Source of the DNA: Zingiber officinale | Taxonomy: Eukaryota > Streptophyta > Magnoliopsida > Zingiberales > Zingiberaceae | Reading direction: 5' to 3' | Length of the DNA: 64,000 nucleotides | Assembly (NCBI RefSeq): GCF_018446385.1 | Contig: NC_055989.1 | Span: 138,225,004 to 138,289,003 of the forward strand | Shown here: positions 22,219 through 33,331 of the stretch, piece by piece | How positions within the stretch are numbered: the first letter of the stretch is position 1 | How the letters are laid out: each line of letters begins with the position of its first letter | Program-made: the position numbers and the translations under genes | Notes under the pieces: model-generated | The model's database searches: none | The model's input: the letters and a program-made list of their open reading frames with translations, nothing else | What the model was told of the DNA's origin: nothing

Positions 22219-22990
22219 CTAGTAATGAACACCTTGTACACATTTTTTAAATTTTGCTGTTGTGTCTGCTTTCAATGAATGCCTTTTGTAGTCTCCCTGG
22301 TTGTACATGACACCTAGGAGGGAGCAGATGGGGGTTAGTAGGCCAACGTATCCTATAATCTCAAATTGAGTGAGTCCGCTAAGGACACCATATAAGAGGT
22401 CTGAGTTTACTTCATGCAAATAAGTTACCATCTCATCTTTTCCTATTTCACTATATTTTAAATTTTTATTAAATATTTTTTTTATTATTTATGAAATTGT
22501 TAAGTTAATTTACTGATAGTAATATCTAATTCGTAGATATTGAAAATTTTGGGGGTCATCATAGAAGGTCTGATCACTGACGTTGGTGTTAGAGAGTGTG
22601 CTACTGATGATGAGGTAGAGGTAGTTCGTCCATGAGCGCGGTGAGAGACCATGCTCGAGTGTCTCACGCGGTACCTCAATCTATAGCTGCTTGCCTTTGG
22701 TATCGACATAAGGGTATGTTGATGTGGAGGGCACATCAATCCGGCCATTGCAGCCGTGAGCGAGAGTGGTTATATTGACGACTATGCCTTCAAGGGTGAG
22801 GGCCTGACCACAAGTGGCGACAGTGAAAAGGCATGGGGACGAGTAAATGAGATGGAGGAGGGATGCGATATCTTCGGGAGAGGATGAGCGATGACGATGA
22901 CGACAAGAGCTAGGCGAGTGAGGTGGAGAATTGGACTGTGGTCTCAAAGTCAAAGATGAGGAGGGAATAGTGAAAGTCCATGGCCGGAGT
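22219..22990 (-). pseudogene. Fragment of cytokinin oxidase/dehydrogenase gene
   Basis: On the minus strand, exon-1-like sequence reads PEDIASLLHLIYSSP, GQALTLEGIVVNI, YPYVDTKGKQL (stop) IEVPRETLEHGLSPRSWTNY and TLSNTNVSDQ. After a short AT-rich intron ending in ATAG comes KDEMVTYLHEVNSDLLYGVL and LTQFEIIGY. This follows the FAD-binding domain of CKX, which inactivates cytokinins. The family's GHGHS segment, whose His binds FAD covalently, is missing between VAT and CGQAL. A Trp codon after KGKQL is now TAG (near 22682). The C-terminal substrate domain is absent. The intron suggests a copied genomic segment rather than a retrocopy. Confidence 0.8.
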
Positions 22991-23424
22991 TGGCTGGCAG
23001 GTAGCTAAAGAAATAGCAAATATGCATGTTGCAAATATAATTTGAATGGATAGGATAAAGAAGACGATCTGTATTTATAATTATAATAAAAAAATTAATT
23101 AAATAAATATATAGTTGAATTAAAAATAACATTACAAGGGGCAAAAAATGATTTGTCAAAATACTAAGGATGCAAAGATACAATAAATTTATGAACCATG
23201 TCTCCAACTTATATGTAAATTAAAAAATTTTGAATTAATAAAAAAATTGAAAACAAAACAACATATGCTTTTTTTTCCCTTCTTTTGACTTGATATTTAC
23301 TTGATGGTTGAGAATTATTGGTTTTGTTTTTGTTTTCCTCTTTACTTAGTATAGGGATGGAACCACTCAAGGATGGGCTACAACCTAGGATAGCCCTTGA
23401 GTGGCTCCGTCTCTGCTTCTAGTT

Positions 23425-23766
23425 TCAAGGATAATATATGTTTATGTAGTATAATGTCAAATAGTAATCTTCACAATAGTTGTAAGGATCTAGATGAGCA
23501 TGCCCAATTGCACATATTGTATGAGAACATGAGAAACCATAAAAGTCGAACTTATGACAAGTATAATGTCTTTCAAACAAATCAACAACATAAATAGTAC
23601 TGGTGCTTACTTGGAATCTTGTATTGAAACAAGGGTGAATATTGTAATGTATAGCCAAACTACTATACTTTTTTAGTAGATCTTCAACAAAGGGAGTCAT
23701 TCTGGTTAATAATTTTTCACCAATCTACCTACGAAAATAAGACCATTTGGATAATTTTCTCCAGAT
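23425..23766 (-). pseudogene. MULE transposase C-terminal SWIM zinc-finger part
   Basis: Minus-strand frame with LTRMTPFVEDLLKK followed by YVVDLFERHYTCHKFDFYGF and CSHTICAIGHAHLDPYNY. This is the SWIM finger (C-x-C-xn-C-x-H) of Mutator-like transposases, with the first Cys replaced by Tyr. Coding stops near 23425. A solo LTR inserted at 23772 separates it from the catalytic part. Confidence 0.85.
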
Positions 23767-23771
23767 GTACT

Positions 23772-25431
23772 TGAAGGATCAAAAAGGAGAGATAGAGGGG
23801 GGGGGGGTGAATATTGGTCGTTTAAAACTCTTTCTTTTTGTATTGATTTGTAAAATGATTATCAAAGTAACAGCGAAAAAATAATATAGAATACTCAGGT
23901 GGTTACTTGGTTTGGAGCCTATGTTGACTCCTACTCCAAGACCCAAATTATTCTTGATCGCATCGTTGGGCAATTCACTATAGCTCTTCTTTCAAAAACC
24001 TTCAGAAAGAAGCAATTCGTACAAATAAAGTATAAGATAGTAATAACCTACTATCTTATATGAGATTAAGTACAATGCAAGCTAAATGTAAATATATCAA
24101 AAAGAATAGCGATGAAGATCATCGACACTTGGTCGGAGCAGTAGCTTGCTTGATGATGAGTAGCAGGGCAGTAGCACGAACAGAGACTATGCACAGAGAT
24201 GAACCAAAAACTTGATACCTTGCCTTGGACCTCGAGCTCCCCTTTTATAAGCATGGTTCGATCGACTGAAAAGATGTTTGATAGACTAATCCTTTCGGTT
24301 GACCGACCCCTCTATTGATCGATTGAACCATCAGCTTTCCTTCTCTATTCAGATCTGATCACATCCTCATTAATAGCATTTATTGTTCGATCAACTGATC
24401 ATCTTGTTCGGTCGATCAAACAGAGCACTTTCCTTGTTTGCCAAGATCTGAAATTAATTCACCATTAATTCTCTGATTGTTCGGTCGACCGATCAACCTG
24501 CCTTCCTTATTTGCTTTGGCTTGATCTAATCTTTGCCATGCCATCAAGGTTCGGTCGGTCGATCTACTGGTCTGGTAGATCGATCATGCATTTGTCTAAA
24601 CTCTGCTTTGGTCTAATCTCTAGTCTGAGTCAACCTGGTTCGATCGCCCGATCCCTAGGTTCGGTCGACCGATCAAGTCAGATCCTATAAACTAGTGTTA
24701 AACAAAATATTCCTACAACACAAAGTTAGGACAGTAATACATGATGCATGAGTAGTAATTGACAGTAGAATTATCTTGATCTCATTTTGAAAACTTTTCC
24801 GATTTCTTTAGTTGGATCAGCGACCTATGATTGTTCCTTTCCAGAATACGACCTCACCGTCACTTCTCTCCAGTTGCTTACCTCAACCTACCTGTCAAAC
24901 ATTGATCCTCCAAATTCATTTGGACTTTCCTCTGCTCAGTGTCTGATCACTTAATTCACTAAGACTTTTCTTGCAATACCACATTAACCAACATCAATAA
25001 TAGTAATACAGAATACTATGGTAAAACTAAACTTAGATTTATCGAGATCTGCTGCATTGGTCGACCGTGTGCGGTCGACTGGAAAGCATTCGATCAACAA
25101 AGGTTTCCTTGCCTCATCAGGACCTAAGGTTTCCTCCCTTTAGGGTTTTCTCCACTTGCCTTCACTCACCAAGACTCAAGATTGGATTGACTCACCAAGG
25201 ATTCGATATCGGGTCCTCCAAACTTATCGAATCCTTCTACCTGACTTTCACGATCTACTGAGATTTTCCTTGCCTAGCTGCAACTAGGACTTCCCTTGCT
25301 TAACCGTAGTTAGGACTTGTCACTCGGTTGACTTCTCACTCTTAGTTAGCCATGACTAGGATTCCCCTTGATCAAGCTCTATTAAACATATTTGTCAGAT
25401 ATTAAAACCTTCGAGGTCGATTGCACTAATA
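23772..25431 (-). mobile_element. Solo LTR with GTACT target duplication, inside the MULE transposase
   Basis: The block runs from TGAAGGATCAAAAAGG to GATTGCACTAATA and is flanked by GTACT on both sides (23767-23771 and 25432-25436). Near the left end a G-run before TGAATATTGG matches the G-tract found near the edge of related LTRs at 60110 and 61745. It holds a GGTCGACCGATC palindrome array (24245-24680). There is no internal region, so this is a recombined solo LTR. The terminal CA has decayed to TA. Confidence 0.85.
24245..24680. repeat. TTCGGTCGACCGATC palindromic cluster in the solo LTR
   Basis: About ten scattered copies of GATCGACCGAAC or GGTCGATCGA, often paired as inverted halves, across 430 bp. 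Confidence 0.7.
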
Positions 25432-25436
25432 GTACT

Positions 25437-26274
25437 ATATTATGCCACATATTTCTAATTCACATACATGCTTCAAGACTATGTTCATGTACTCTGAACC
25501 ATTAGTAGATAGCATGTGGAACCTGTGTGTGTATGAAAATAGGCATTAGACCATTTTTCATTCTTCACTTTCACAACTCACTCATATCTCTCAGTATGAT
25601 ACATCCTCATTTTATCCATGCACTTATTATAAGTGAGTTTAGTGCATGCTCGTGCTGCAACCCATAACAACTTTACATTCTCTCTATTTTTACAATCTAA
25701 TATCAAGTTCTTGGATAAGTGCATAAAGCAGTAACTGTATTATGATTCCGAAAATACATCTTTAACATCATGTAGTATGTTAGGATTTCTATCACTAATA
25801 ATTGATATGCATTTATATCATATTAACTCATTTCGAAGTTCGAACAAGAATCATTCCCAAGCAAGCTTACTTTCAATTTCTACAATTGCAAAAGCTATTG
25901 GGAATAATCCATTGGACCTGTCCACATCAGTTACCATCATAAGAACTCTAGGATACTTCCCTGTAAGGTAGCAAGTATCAATACCAATAACTGGACGTAG
26001 ATATTCAACAAAGGCATGCATACAAGCCTCAATAGACCAAAAGATACGTTGAAAGTGATTATCATGTGTAGACCTTATGTGCATCATCGTCTGATTATCT
26101 CTAATATTTAATTCGCTAATAAATGCATATATATCATTGTACAATTCAGCATAATCACTATGTACATTAATCATTGCTTGGAGTTTAGCTCTCAATGCTT
26201 TCTGATATGATATTGTCACTTCAATTTTTTTTTTTAAATATATGCTATAATATTATCATCTTTGCAGTGTACTT
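25437..26274 (-). pseudogene. MULE transposase catalytic domain
   Basis: A minus-strand frame of 122 codons (26219-25851) carries ISYQKALRAK, FWSIEACMHAF, RPVIGIDTCYL, GKYPRVLMM and FPIAFAIVE, the core of the Mutator-like DDE transposase around its first Asp. Downstream, with frame changes, appear ISDRNPNILHDVK, SKNLILDCK and WVAARACTKLTYNKCMDKMR. It is cut on the right by the LTR retrotransposon at 26275 and on the left by the solo LTR at 25431. Confidence 0.85.
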
Positions 26275-27627
26275 TGTTGGTGCAATATCCCTTAGGCCAA
26301 GGTTGACCTGGTTGACCAAGCTTGAGTCTTGGTTTGGATTTCGATGTTTGACAATAAGAAATTGATTGCAGAAGAGTCAAGTAGGTCAAGGTTGACTGGA
26401 TACTTGACTGTGAAAGTCCTGGTGAGTGAAGCCAGGCAGAATGAAAGTCCTGGTGAGTGAAGCCAGGCAGAAGGAAAACCCTAGTGAGTGAAGCCAGGTG
26501 AAAGTCCTGGTGAGTGAAGCCAGGCAAGGGAAAATCCAGATGGATCAAGGATGATCAGACATCTGGTGTTGGGAAGTCCAAGTAAGTCAAAGGATTGACT
26601 GGATACTTGGCACGAGGAAATTCAGATGGGTCAAAGGGATTGACCAGACATCTGGTGGAAGTCCAAGTAGGTCAAGGGAGTGACCAGATACTTGGCACAA
26701 AGATAAAAGTCCAAGTGGGTTAAAGGGATTGACCGGACACTTGGTGAGGAGTCCTAGCAGGTCAAGGGAATGACTAGATGCTAGGCATGACGTACCAACA
26801 GGTCAAGGTTGACCGGATGTTGGTTTGGGAGGTTTGGGACTTGGTTTTGGGCAAATACCAAGTGCTGGATCGATCAGTGGATCGATCCAGGCTCTGGATC
26901 GATCCAGACCTTTCCCAGCGAACAGAAAGCCTCTGGATCGATCAGTGGATCGATCCAGATGTCCCAATCGATCAGTGAATCGATTGGGACACTGCTGCTT
27001 CGCGCGATAAGCGCTGGATCGATCCAGGCATTTTTCCAGAGCACAGAGGCGCTCTGGATCGATCCGTGGATCGATCCAAAGCCTCCCCGATTGATTGGGA
27101 ATAATCGAATCGATCAGGATCCGACCGTTGGCGTCGATAAAGGCCGCAGGCGCACGATTCCTTTGGCATCGCTTCGCAGATTCATCTCAGATCTCTCGCC
27201 AGCTTCTCCACAGCACTCACAAAGCTCAGATCGCCAGTTCTTGAAGGATATTGGAAGGTTTCCAAGTCAAGAGGCGGATCAAAGCCAAGAAGAGAAGCTA
27301 GGGTTAGGGTTTGTACTCATTGTAAACTTGTAAGCTTGTATTTCTTGTATCCTTTCCCTCTCTTCTTGTGTTGAGTCTTGTAGGGCTTCTCCGCCCTTGG
27401 TAGTTACCATAAAGGAGAGTTTTACTTAGTGAAGGGTGTGTGTGTTGGTGTGGATCCTTGGATTAGTCACCTCTTGTGAGGTGGATACCAAGTAAACCAA
27501 CCGTGTTAGCGTTGTGTGATTGTTTCTTTGTATTTCCGCTGCACATCTTTGAAGAAACAAGCAACGCCGAGCAACGAGCGAACGCGATGAGCTATTCACC
27601 CCCCTCTAGCTACCTTTGGTCATAACA
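26275..27627 (+). repeat. 5' LTR of the gag-only element
   Basis: Starts TGTTGGTGCAATATCCC and ends TTGGTCATAACA. It contains in order: 'gtgagtgaagccagg' repeats, a series of 'gtccaagtgggtcaaagg' units, the TGGATCGATCCA palindrome array (26865-27115) and a transcript-like tail with ACCCCCCTCTAGC. Frames crossing it are incidental. Confidence 0.9.
26865..27115. repeat. TGGATCGATCAGTGGATCGATCCA array, 5' LTR
   Basis: Inverted pairs of CTGGATCGATC and GATCGATCCAG, some single and some double, in 250 bp. The 3' LTR has extra copies of the same unit, so the array has changed length since insertion. Confidence 0.85.
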
Positions 27628-27629
27628 AG

Positions 27630-27641
27630 TGGTATCAGAGC
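27630..27641 (+). other. Primer-binding site (tRNA-Met type)
   Basis: TGGTATCAGAGC lies 2 bp after the 5' LTR. This is the canonical plant Copia primer site, complementary to the 3' end of initiator tRNA-Met. Confidence 0.9.
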
Positions 27642-27761
27642 GATGCCGCTCTTCACTGGAATCATCGCCGGAAGGGTCAAGCAAAACAAGAAGAGCTAGA
27701 GGGTAAAGAAGTTGAAGCAAAATTGTCAAAGTCAAAGAAATTCAAGAAGCTCAACTTCAAG

Positions 27762-29555
27762 ATGCAATTCCAAGATGGGCTTGGATTTGACACAAGGGTG
27801 GCTCCACCATACACATCGGCAAGCTTCGATTCTTGGAGATCAAGAATCAAAAATTTTCTTATGATGGAGATAGAGCAATGGTTTGCTCTAATGGAAGGCT
27901 TCAAAGCTCCAACAAACTCCAAGGGCAAGCTTCTCAAGAAAAGCAAATGGAGCTCGGAGCAAGTCCAAAGGTGCGAGGCAAATGACAAAGTGACCAAGCT
28001 TTTGGTCAATTTATTGTCAAACACCGTCCTTTGCAAAATTGGAAAATTTGAAGATGCAAAGGAATTATGGAGCAAATTGGCCAAGCTTCATGAAGAGATC
28101 TCATCCACTGTACAAGAGCAAGAAGTATCCAGAGAGGGTGACTCTTTGGAGCAAGACCAAGAGAAGGACTCCAAGGTTGAGAGATGCTCAACCTCCGAAG
28201 AAGAAGTCCAAGAAGAAGCTTCATCCTCAAGGGAATGCATCGAAGGGAACAAGGAGGGAGCATACTCCTTGTTTCATATTCAAGATGATGAAGCCTCCAC
28301 CTCTAGGATTGAGGGGGAGCGATCTTTGGTAACGCCGGATCAAGAAGAAGGAGAAGCCTCTACATCCGGGTCAAGAGACGAAGAGGAGGAAGAAGATTCT
28401 ACCTCCACAAGTCAAGAAAAATCAAATGGAGGGAAATCAAGGTCCGATCAAGAGGAAGCTTCCACCTCCGGATCCAAAGGAAAAGATGCCACCCCTACAA
28501 GAAAAGGTATAAATATTTCAATTAATAATAAAAATCATATTATATGCTTTGAATGTAGGGAACATGGGCACTACAAGAGCAAGTGCCCCAAATTGGCCAA
28601 GAAAAAGGGTCAAATGGCAAAAAAAGGCAAGGAGATGCTCAAGGAGACCATCCCCGGAACAAAGAAGAGCAAGGAGCACATTGTGTGCTTCTTGTGCAAC
28701 CAAAAGGGACATTACCGAAGTCAATGCCCTAAGGGGAAGAAGGTGGTTAAGGCTCATGGAGGAAGCTCAATTCAAGGGGGAGCCTCCAAGGTAAAAAGAA
28801 AGGTAACTTTCATTGAGCCTACCCCTTTAAACTATGGTAAAAAGCATGAAAGTTCTAACTTATATCATTTTAATGCTATTTACCATGAAAATAGGAAGCA
28901 TGATAGCGTTAAGGAAAAACATATAGCTTTTCATGCTAAAACCACTACACCTAGGGCTAGGAATGTGGGTAAAAGTATAGGCAAGAACTCTAAGGATTCT
29001 AGTTACAAGCCTAGAAACAAAAATGCTCATGGATCAAATGGAAAAACAAAAACTAAGGACTTAGTGATGGAAAATCAAGTCTTGAGGTCAAGACTTGACA
29101 AATTAGAAAAGACCCTAAAACGAATGGAAAATATCCTAAAAGGGCAAAACGAGCATAGCCTAGGTCTAGGAGCACAAAAGCCATCCAATGGCCATAGAGG
29201 TTTGAGATACAAACCCAAAGCTAAAAGGGATGTGCCTAGTTATCATAGGGTTCCATATAGCTATGAAACAAACCCTAAGTCTAGAGGTCAAGTCAAAGAT
29301 ACAAGGGAAGATATCCCTAGAAGTATCTTTGCAACAAAAGTGACTAAGACTTCTAAGAAGTCTAAGAAAGTCACTAACAAGATCACAAGGGAGGCTATCC
29401 CTAGAGCTGACCTAGAAAATGTGACCAAGGCTTCTAAGAAGCCCAACAAAGTCACTAGGAAGGTAACTAGGGAAGTTATCCCTAGTGAGTACCTAGAGCA
29501 TCCAAGGAGCACCAATAGGTGTTGGGTTCCTAGGAGCATTTTCTCTACCCCATAA
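27762..29555 (+). CDS. Gag polyprotein of the non-autonomous LTR element (intact)
   Basis: An uninterrupted frame of 597 codons from the first ATG (27762); the frame is open further upstream but without ATG. The N-terminal part (residues about 1-130) is a UBN2/DUF4219-like capsid region with PPYTSASFDSWRSRIKNF and DAKELWSKLAKLHE. A Glu/Ser-rich linker follows. Two CCHC zinc knuckles, CX2CX4HX4C (CFECREHGHYKSKC at about residue 262 and CFLCNQKGHYRSQC at about 307), would bind RNA. A Lys-rich tail follows, with repeated 'VTKTSKKSKKVT' and 'REAIPRADLE'-type blocks of about 35 residues. It ends with TAA and is not fused to pol. Capsid proteins of this type package element RNA in cytoplasmic particles. 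Being intact without pol suggests selection or very recent transposition. Confidence 0.9.
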   Translation: MQFQDGLGFDTRVAPPYTSASFDSWRSRIKNFLMMEIEQWFALMEGFKAPTNSKGKLLKKSKWSSEQVQRCEANDKVTKLLVNLLSNTVLCKIGKFEDAKELWSKLAKLHEEISSTVQEQEVSREGDSLEQDQEKDSKVERCSTSEEEVQEEASSSRECIEGNKEGAYSLFHIQDDEASTSRIEGERSLVTPDQEEGEASTSGSRDEEEEEDSTSTSQEKSNGGKSRSDQEEASTSGSKGKDATPTRKGINISINNKNHIICFECREHGHYKSKCPKLAKKKGQMAKKGKEMLKETIPGTKKSKEHIVCFLCNQKGHYRSQCPKGKKVVKAHGGSSIQGGASKVKRKVTFIEPTPLNYGKKHESSNLYHFNAIYHENRKHDSVKEKHIAFHAKTTTPRARNVGKSIGKNSKDSSYKPRNKNAHGSNGKTKTKDLVMENQVLRSRLDKLEKTLKRMENILKGQNEHSLGLGAQKPSNGHRGLRYKPKAKRDVPSYHRVPYSYETNPKSRGQVKDTREDIPRSIFATKVTKTSKKSKKVTNKITREAIPRADLENVTKASKKPNKVTRKVTREVIPSEYLEHPRSTNRCWVPRSIFSTP

Positions 29556-31930
29556 ATGGGTTAGAGAGTGTCAACTCCGATTAGAAGGGTAGTTAACCCA
29601 ACTTTGAGGAAATTGACACTCAAGGAGCATTTTCAAGGTTTTGTTAACCTTTGAAAATGAAATGAAATTATTATTTACTCCTTGAAAGAGTAAAATGTGC
29701 CTAATGGTGGAAGAATTGATTTTAATCTTAAATGGCACATATTGGGAAATTTATAAGAACTACCAAGTTGGGATTTTGGTATGTTCTTAGGAAATTTAAG
29801 GCGATCCGGGCCTTAATTTAAAGGTGCTACTCTTGTGGAAAAATGAAATATGCCAACATTTGAGGATATGCTTATTTTCAATTGGCATACATTAATTAAG
29901 GGAATTAGAAATGTCAATTTAGGCTTTGGCATTTTCTTGAAGCACTTTAGGGCAATCTAGGTTTAAGTTGTAAGTTTAGCTAAGATTTTAAGGATACTTA
30001 GATAGTTAATCTAGGTATATTTTATTTATGCTAAATCTTGTCATGATTGTTGCCCATCATATGCCATGACATCATGTCTATTTTTGCATTCATGTTTTAT
30101 TATGAAAAATCCAAAAATACCATGTCATGACATTCATACATCATGTAGTTATAGGAATCTTTCTTTTGAAAGTTATTTTATTTTGATGTATGCCATAACA
30201 TTATCATGCATTAGTTTAATTCCTGGTAATTAAGGACAAATGACATTTAACAACACTTATTAACAAGTGACATTCTAGGTGGATGTCTAATATCTCTAAA
30301 GTGCCTAGATAGATATGCATGATCCCTAGTTTAGGGCAAAACCAAAATCTACATCTCACAAAGACTATAAGGTGACTTGTATGTGTTTTAGTGCACATTA
30401 GATACAAGTGAGATGTTAGGATGATGAACAAAGCTCGAGATGTTGATTTAGTGCATTCTTTTGAATTTTTAGGTTCATCAAAACACATAGTTATGTGTTT
30501 TCTCATCATTGGGAAAGCTAATGTACAAGTCATGTGCATTATGCCCAAGGAACATGATGGGATATTGGTTTTGAAAATGTGTTTAAAAATGCTTTTGGAA
30601 AACCATGGTGAAGGCTATCTTTTGATAGTAATCACCATTGAATAGTTAGACACAAACTTGAAGAAAACGCTAAAGTTTTAGTAAATTTTCAAGCTTGTGT
30701 CAATCTTTGAAAAATATGATGTATTCTCATAGAAAACTATTTTTCCATGATTAAGTATGCCCTAAATAATGTCTACACGAAATTTCATGATTTTTGGATT
30801 TTTGTAGAATTTTCTAGGGGTTTCTGAAGTTGACTGAAATGGAATTTCAGCAACTATCAGAGCTCCGATCGATTCATGGATCGATTGGAGTGCCTGAATT
30901 GATCCGTGGATCGATTCAGAAGGCAAGTCTCCCGCAAGCAGAAGCTCGCTGGATCGATCAGCCGATCGATCCAGGTAGTCTGAATCGATCAGTGGATCGA
31001 TTCAAAAAGGTTCAATCGATTGGAACCCAACTCCAATCGATCCAAGTTGTTGATTTTGACTGGGAAGGCCTGATTTCAGCATCTTTGAACCTCTTTGAGT
31101 CTAGGTAACCATTCCAAACCCCTAAAATACATTTGTATACATACAAAGGGTGTTTTCATGTGAAAACAAGGATGGACTGGTTAAGGAAGGCTTCATTGAA
31201 GTTTAGGTTGAGGTTTGTTTCAAATTTTGAGTATTTGAACCTCAAAACTTCAAAATTTAGGTTTCCTAAAGGTTTAGGGATACCAAGTCATTGTTGGTGC
31301 AATGACAGAAGTTACCACGATGTCTTTAGGGGGAGGGACTCTTTGAAGACATGAAAAATTATTTTTCATGAACCTTGGAAGGTGGTTAACCTTCTTTAAA
31401 GAAAATGCTCATGTGTGAGTTGTTGAACTTGAAATGGGGAGTGGATATCCTCATTATTTCAAGAGGGAACTCAAGTGGTTAGAAAATGCTCAAGGTTGAG
31501 TATTTGTCTACATTGAGGAAGGGTTAAGGATAAATGAAGGGTATGAGACCTTCATTTGGGTCATTAGACCATGTCAGTGCTCCAGAGCAAGCATTATTTG
31601 GAAATGAAGGGAATGTGCTCTTCATTATCGTGTTGGTCACAACGAGTGAAGTTGTGAACAACGATGAGCAACTTTTCAGGGGGAGAGTTTTCAACAATGG
31701 GGCATTTGTTGAAGAGTGCCCAAGATTGAGGCACGGGTTGAGGTGTGCTCAAGGATGGGTTGATGTGTGCCAATAGGGGGAGAATGTGTGGTTTAAGTTA
31801 GACCTTCATTACCTATGGGGGATGTCATAGGGGGAGAATGAAGGGAACCGACATTCATACTTTGGCATGAATGGAGTTAAGGCTATTGGATTAGCTTAAC
31901 TCAGAATGGTCCAAACTTAAAGGTATTGTC
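29556..31930 (+). other. Non-coding internal region of the gag-only element
   Basis: No pol motifs on either strand. It contains a GATCGATC palindrome cluster (30860-31040) like that of the LTR. It also has a stretch (31130-31800) with CATTGTTGGTGCAATGACAG and several GGGGGAG blocks that recurs, reversed, at 63420-63980. That recurrence shows the pol-less organisation is shared with a second element. Confidence 0.75.
30860..31040. repeat. GATCGATC palindrome cluster in the internal region
   Basis: Six or so inverted pairs such as TGGATCGATCAGCCGATCGATCCA and CAATCGATTGG outside the LTRs, between gag and the 3' LTR. Confidence 0.8.
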
Positions 31931-31931
31931 A

Positions 31932-31950
31932 AACATCAAAAAGGGGAGAT
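31932..31950 (+). other. Polypurine tract
   Basis: AACATCAAAAAGGGGAGAT lies immediately before the 3' LTR, where plus-strand priming would occur. Confidence 0.85.
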
Positions 31951-33326
31951 TGTTGGTGCAATATCCCTTAGGCCAAGGTTGACCTGGTTGACCAAGCTTG
32001 AGTCTTGGTTTGGATTTCGATGTTTGACAATAAGAAATTGATTGCAGAAGAGTCAAGTAGGTCAAGGTTGACTGGATACTTGACTGTGAAAGTTCTGGTG
32101 AGTGAAGCCAGGCAGAATGAAAGTCCTGGTGAGTGAAGCCAGGCAGAAGGAAAACCCTAGTGAGTGAAGCCAGGTGAAAGTCCTGGTGAGTGAAGCCAGG
32201 CAAGGGAAAATCCAGATGGATCAAGGATGATCAAACATCTGGTGTTGGGAAGTCCAAGTAAGTCAAAGGATTGACTGGATACTTGGCACGAGGAAATTCA
32301 GATGGGTCAAAGGGATTGACCAGACATCTGGTGGAAGTCCAAGTAGGTCAAGGGAGTGACAAGATACTTGGCACGAAGATAAAAGTCCAAGTGGGTCAAA
32401 GGGATTGATCGGACACTTGGTGAGGAGTCCTAGCAGGTCAAGGGAATGACTAGATGCTAGGCATGATGTACTAACAGGTTAAGGTTGACCGGATGTTGGT
32501 TTGGGAGGTTTGGGACTTGGTTTTGGGCAAATACCAAGTGCTGGATCGATCAGTGGATCGATCCAGGCTCTGGATCGATCAGTGGATCGATCCAGACCTT
32601 TCCCAGTGAACAGAAAGCCTCTGGATCGATCAGTGGATCGATCCAGATGTCCCAATCGATCAGTGAATCGATTGGGACGCTGCTGCTTCGCGCGATAAGC
32701 GCTGGATCGATCCGTGGATCGATCCAGGCATTTTTCCAGAGCACAGAGGCGCTCTGGATCGATCCGTGGATCGATCCAAAGCCTCCCCGATCGATTGGGA
32801 ATAATCGAATCGATCAGGATCCGACCGTTGGCGTCGATAAAGGCCGCAGGCGCACGATTCCTTCGGCATCGCTTCGCAGATTCATCTCAGATCTCTCGCC
32901 AGCTTCTCCACAGCACTCACAAAGCTCAGATCGCCAGTTCTTGAAGGATCTTGGAAGGTTTCCAAGTCAAGAGGCGGATCAAAGCCAAGAAGAGAAGCTA
33001 GGGTTAGGGTTTGTACTCATTATAAGCTTGTAAGCTTGTATTTCTTGTATCCTTTCCCTCTCTTCTTGTGTTGAGTCTTGTAGGGCTTCTCCGCCCTTGG
33101 TAGTTACCATAAAGGAGAGTTTTACTTAGTGAAGGGTATGTGTGTTGGTGTGGATCCTTGGATTAGTCACCTCTTGTGAGGTGGATACCAAGTAAACCAA
33201 CCGTGTTAGCGTTGTGTGATTGTTTCTTTGTATTTCCGCTGCACATCTTTGAAGAAACAAGCAACGCCGAGCAACGAGCTATTCCCCCCCCCCCCCCCCC
33301 CCCTCTAGCTACTTTTGGTCATAACA
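31951..33326 (+). repeat. 3' LTR of the gag-only element
   Basis: Same sequence as the 5' LTR with scattered substitutions. It has an additional TGGATCGATC unit near 32570 and another near 32710. A short block before the C-tract is missing, and the C-run has expanded to 20 C (33284-33303) where the 5' LTR has ACCCCCC. Confidence 0.9.
33284..33303 (+). repeat. Poly-C tract near the 3' LTR end
   Basis: Twenty consecutive C in the 3' LTR, against six in the 5' LTR. This is slippage or possibly an assembly error. Confidence 0.9.
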
Positions 33327-33331
33327 TACTT

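Larger units (their letters stand above)
26275..33326 (+). mobile_element. Complete gag-only LTR retrotransposon with TACTT target duplication
   Basis: The flanking 5-mers at 26270-26274 and 33327-33331 are both tactt. Two nearly identical LTRs (26275-27627 and 31951-33326), a tRNA-Met-type primer-binding site and a polypurine tract are all present. The internal region codes only for gag; 2.4 kb between gag and the 3' LTR have no protease, integrase or RT. The element resembles a SIRE/Maximus-type Copia that has lost pol and would depend on enzymes supplied by a relative. LTR similarity and the clean TSD argue for a fairly recent insertion. It sits in, and splits, a MULE transposase gene. Confidence 0.9.

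Noticed and set aside
26778..27333. Frames with repeated WIDQWIDP or DRSVDRS motifs (also at 32485-33033 and 61881-62707)
   Set aside because: They are readings of the GGATCGATC palindrome array of the LTR in several frames and both strands. No single frame is conserved as protein.
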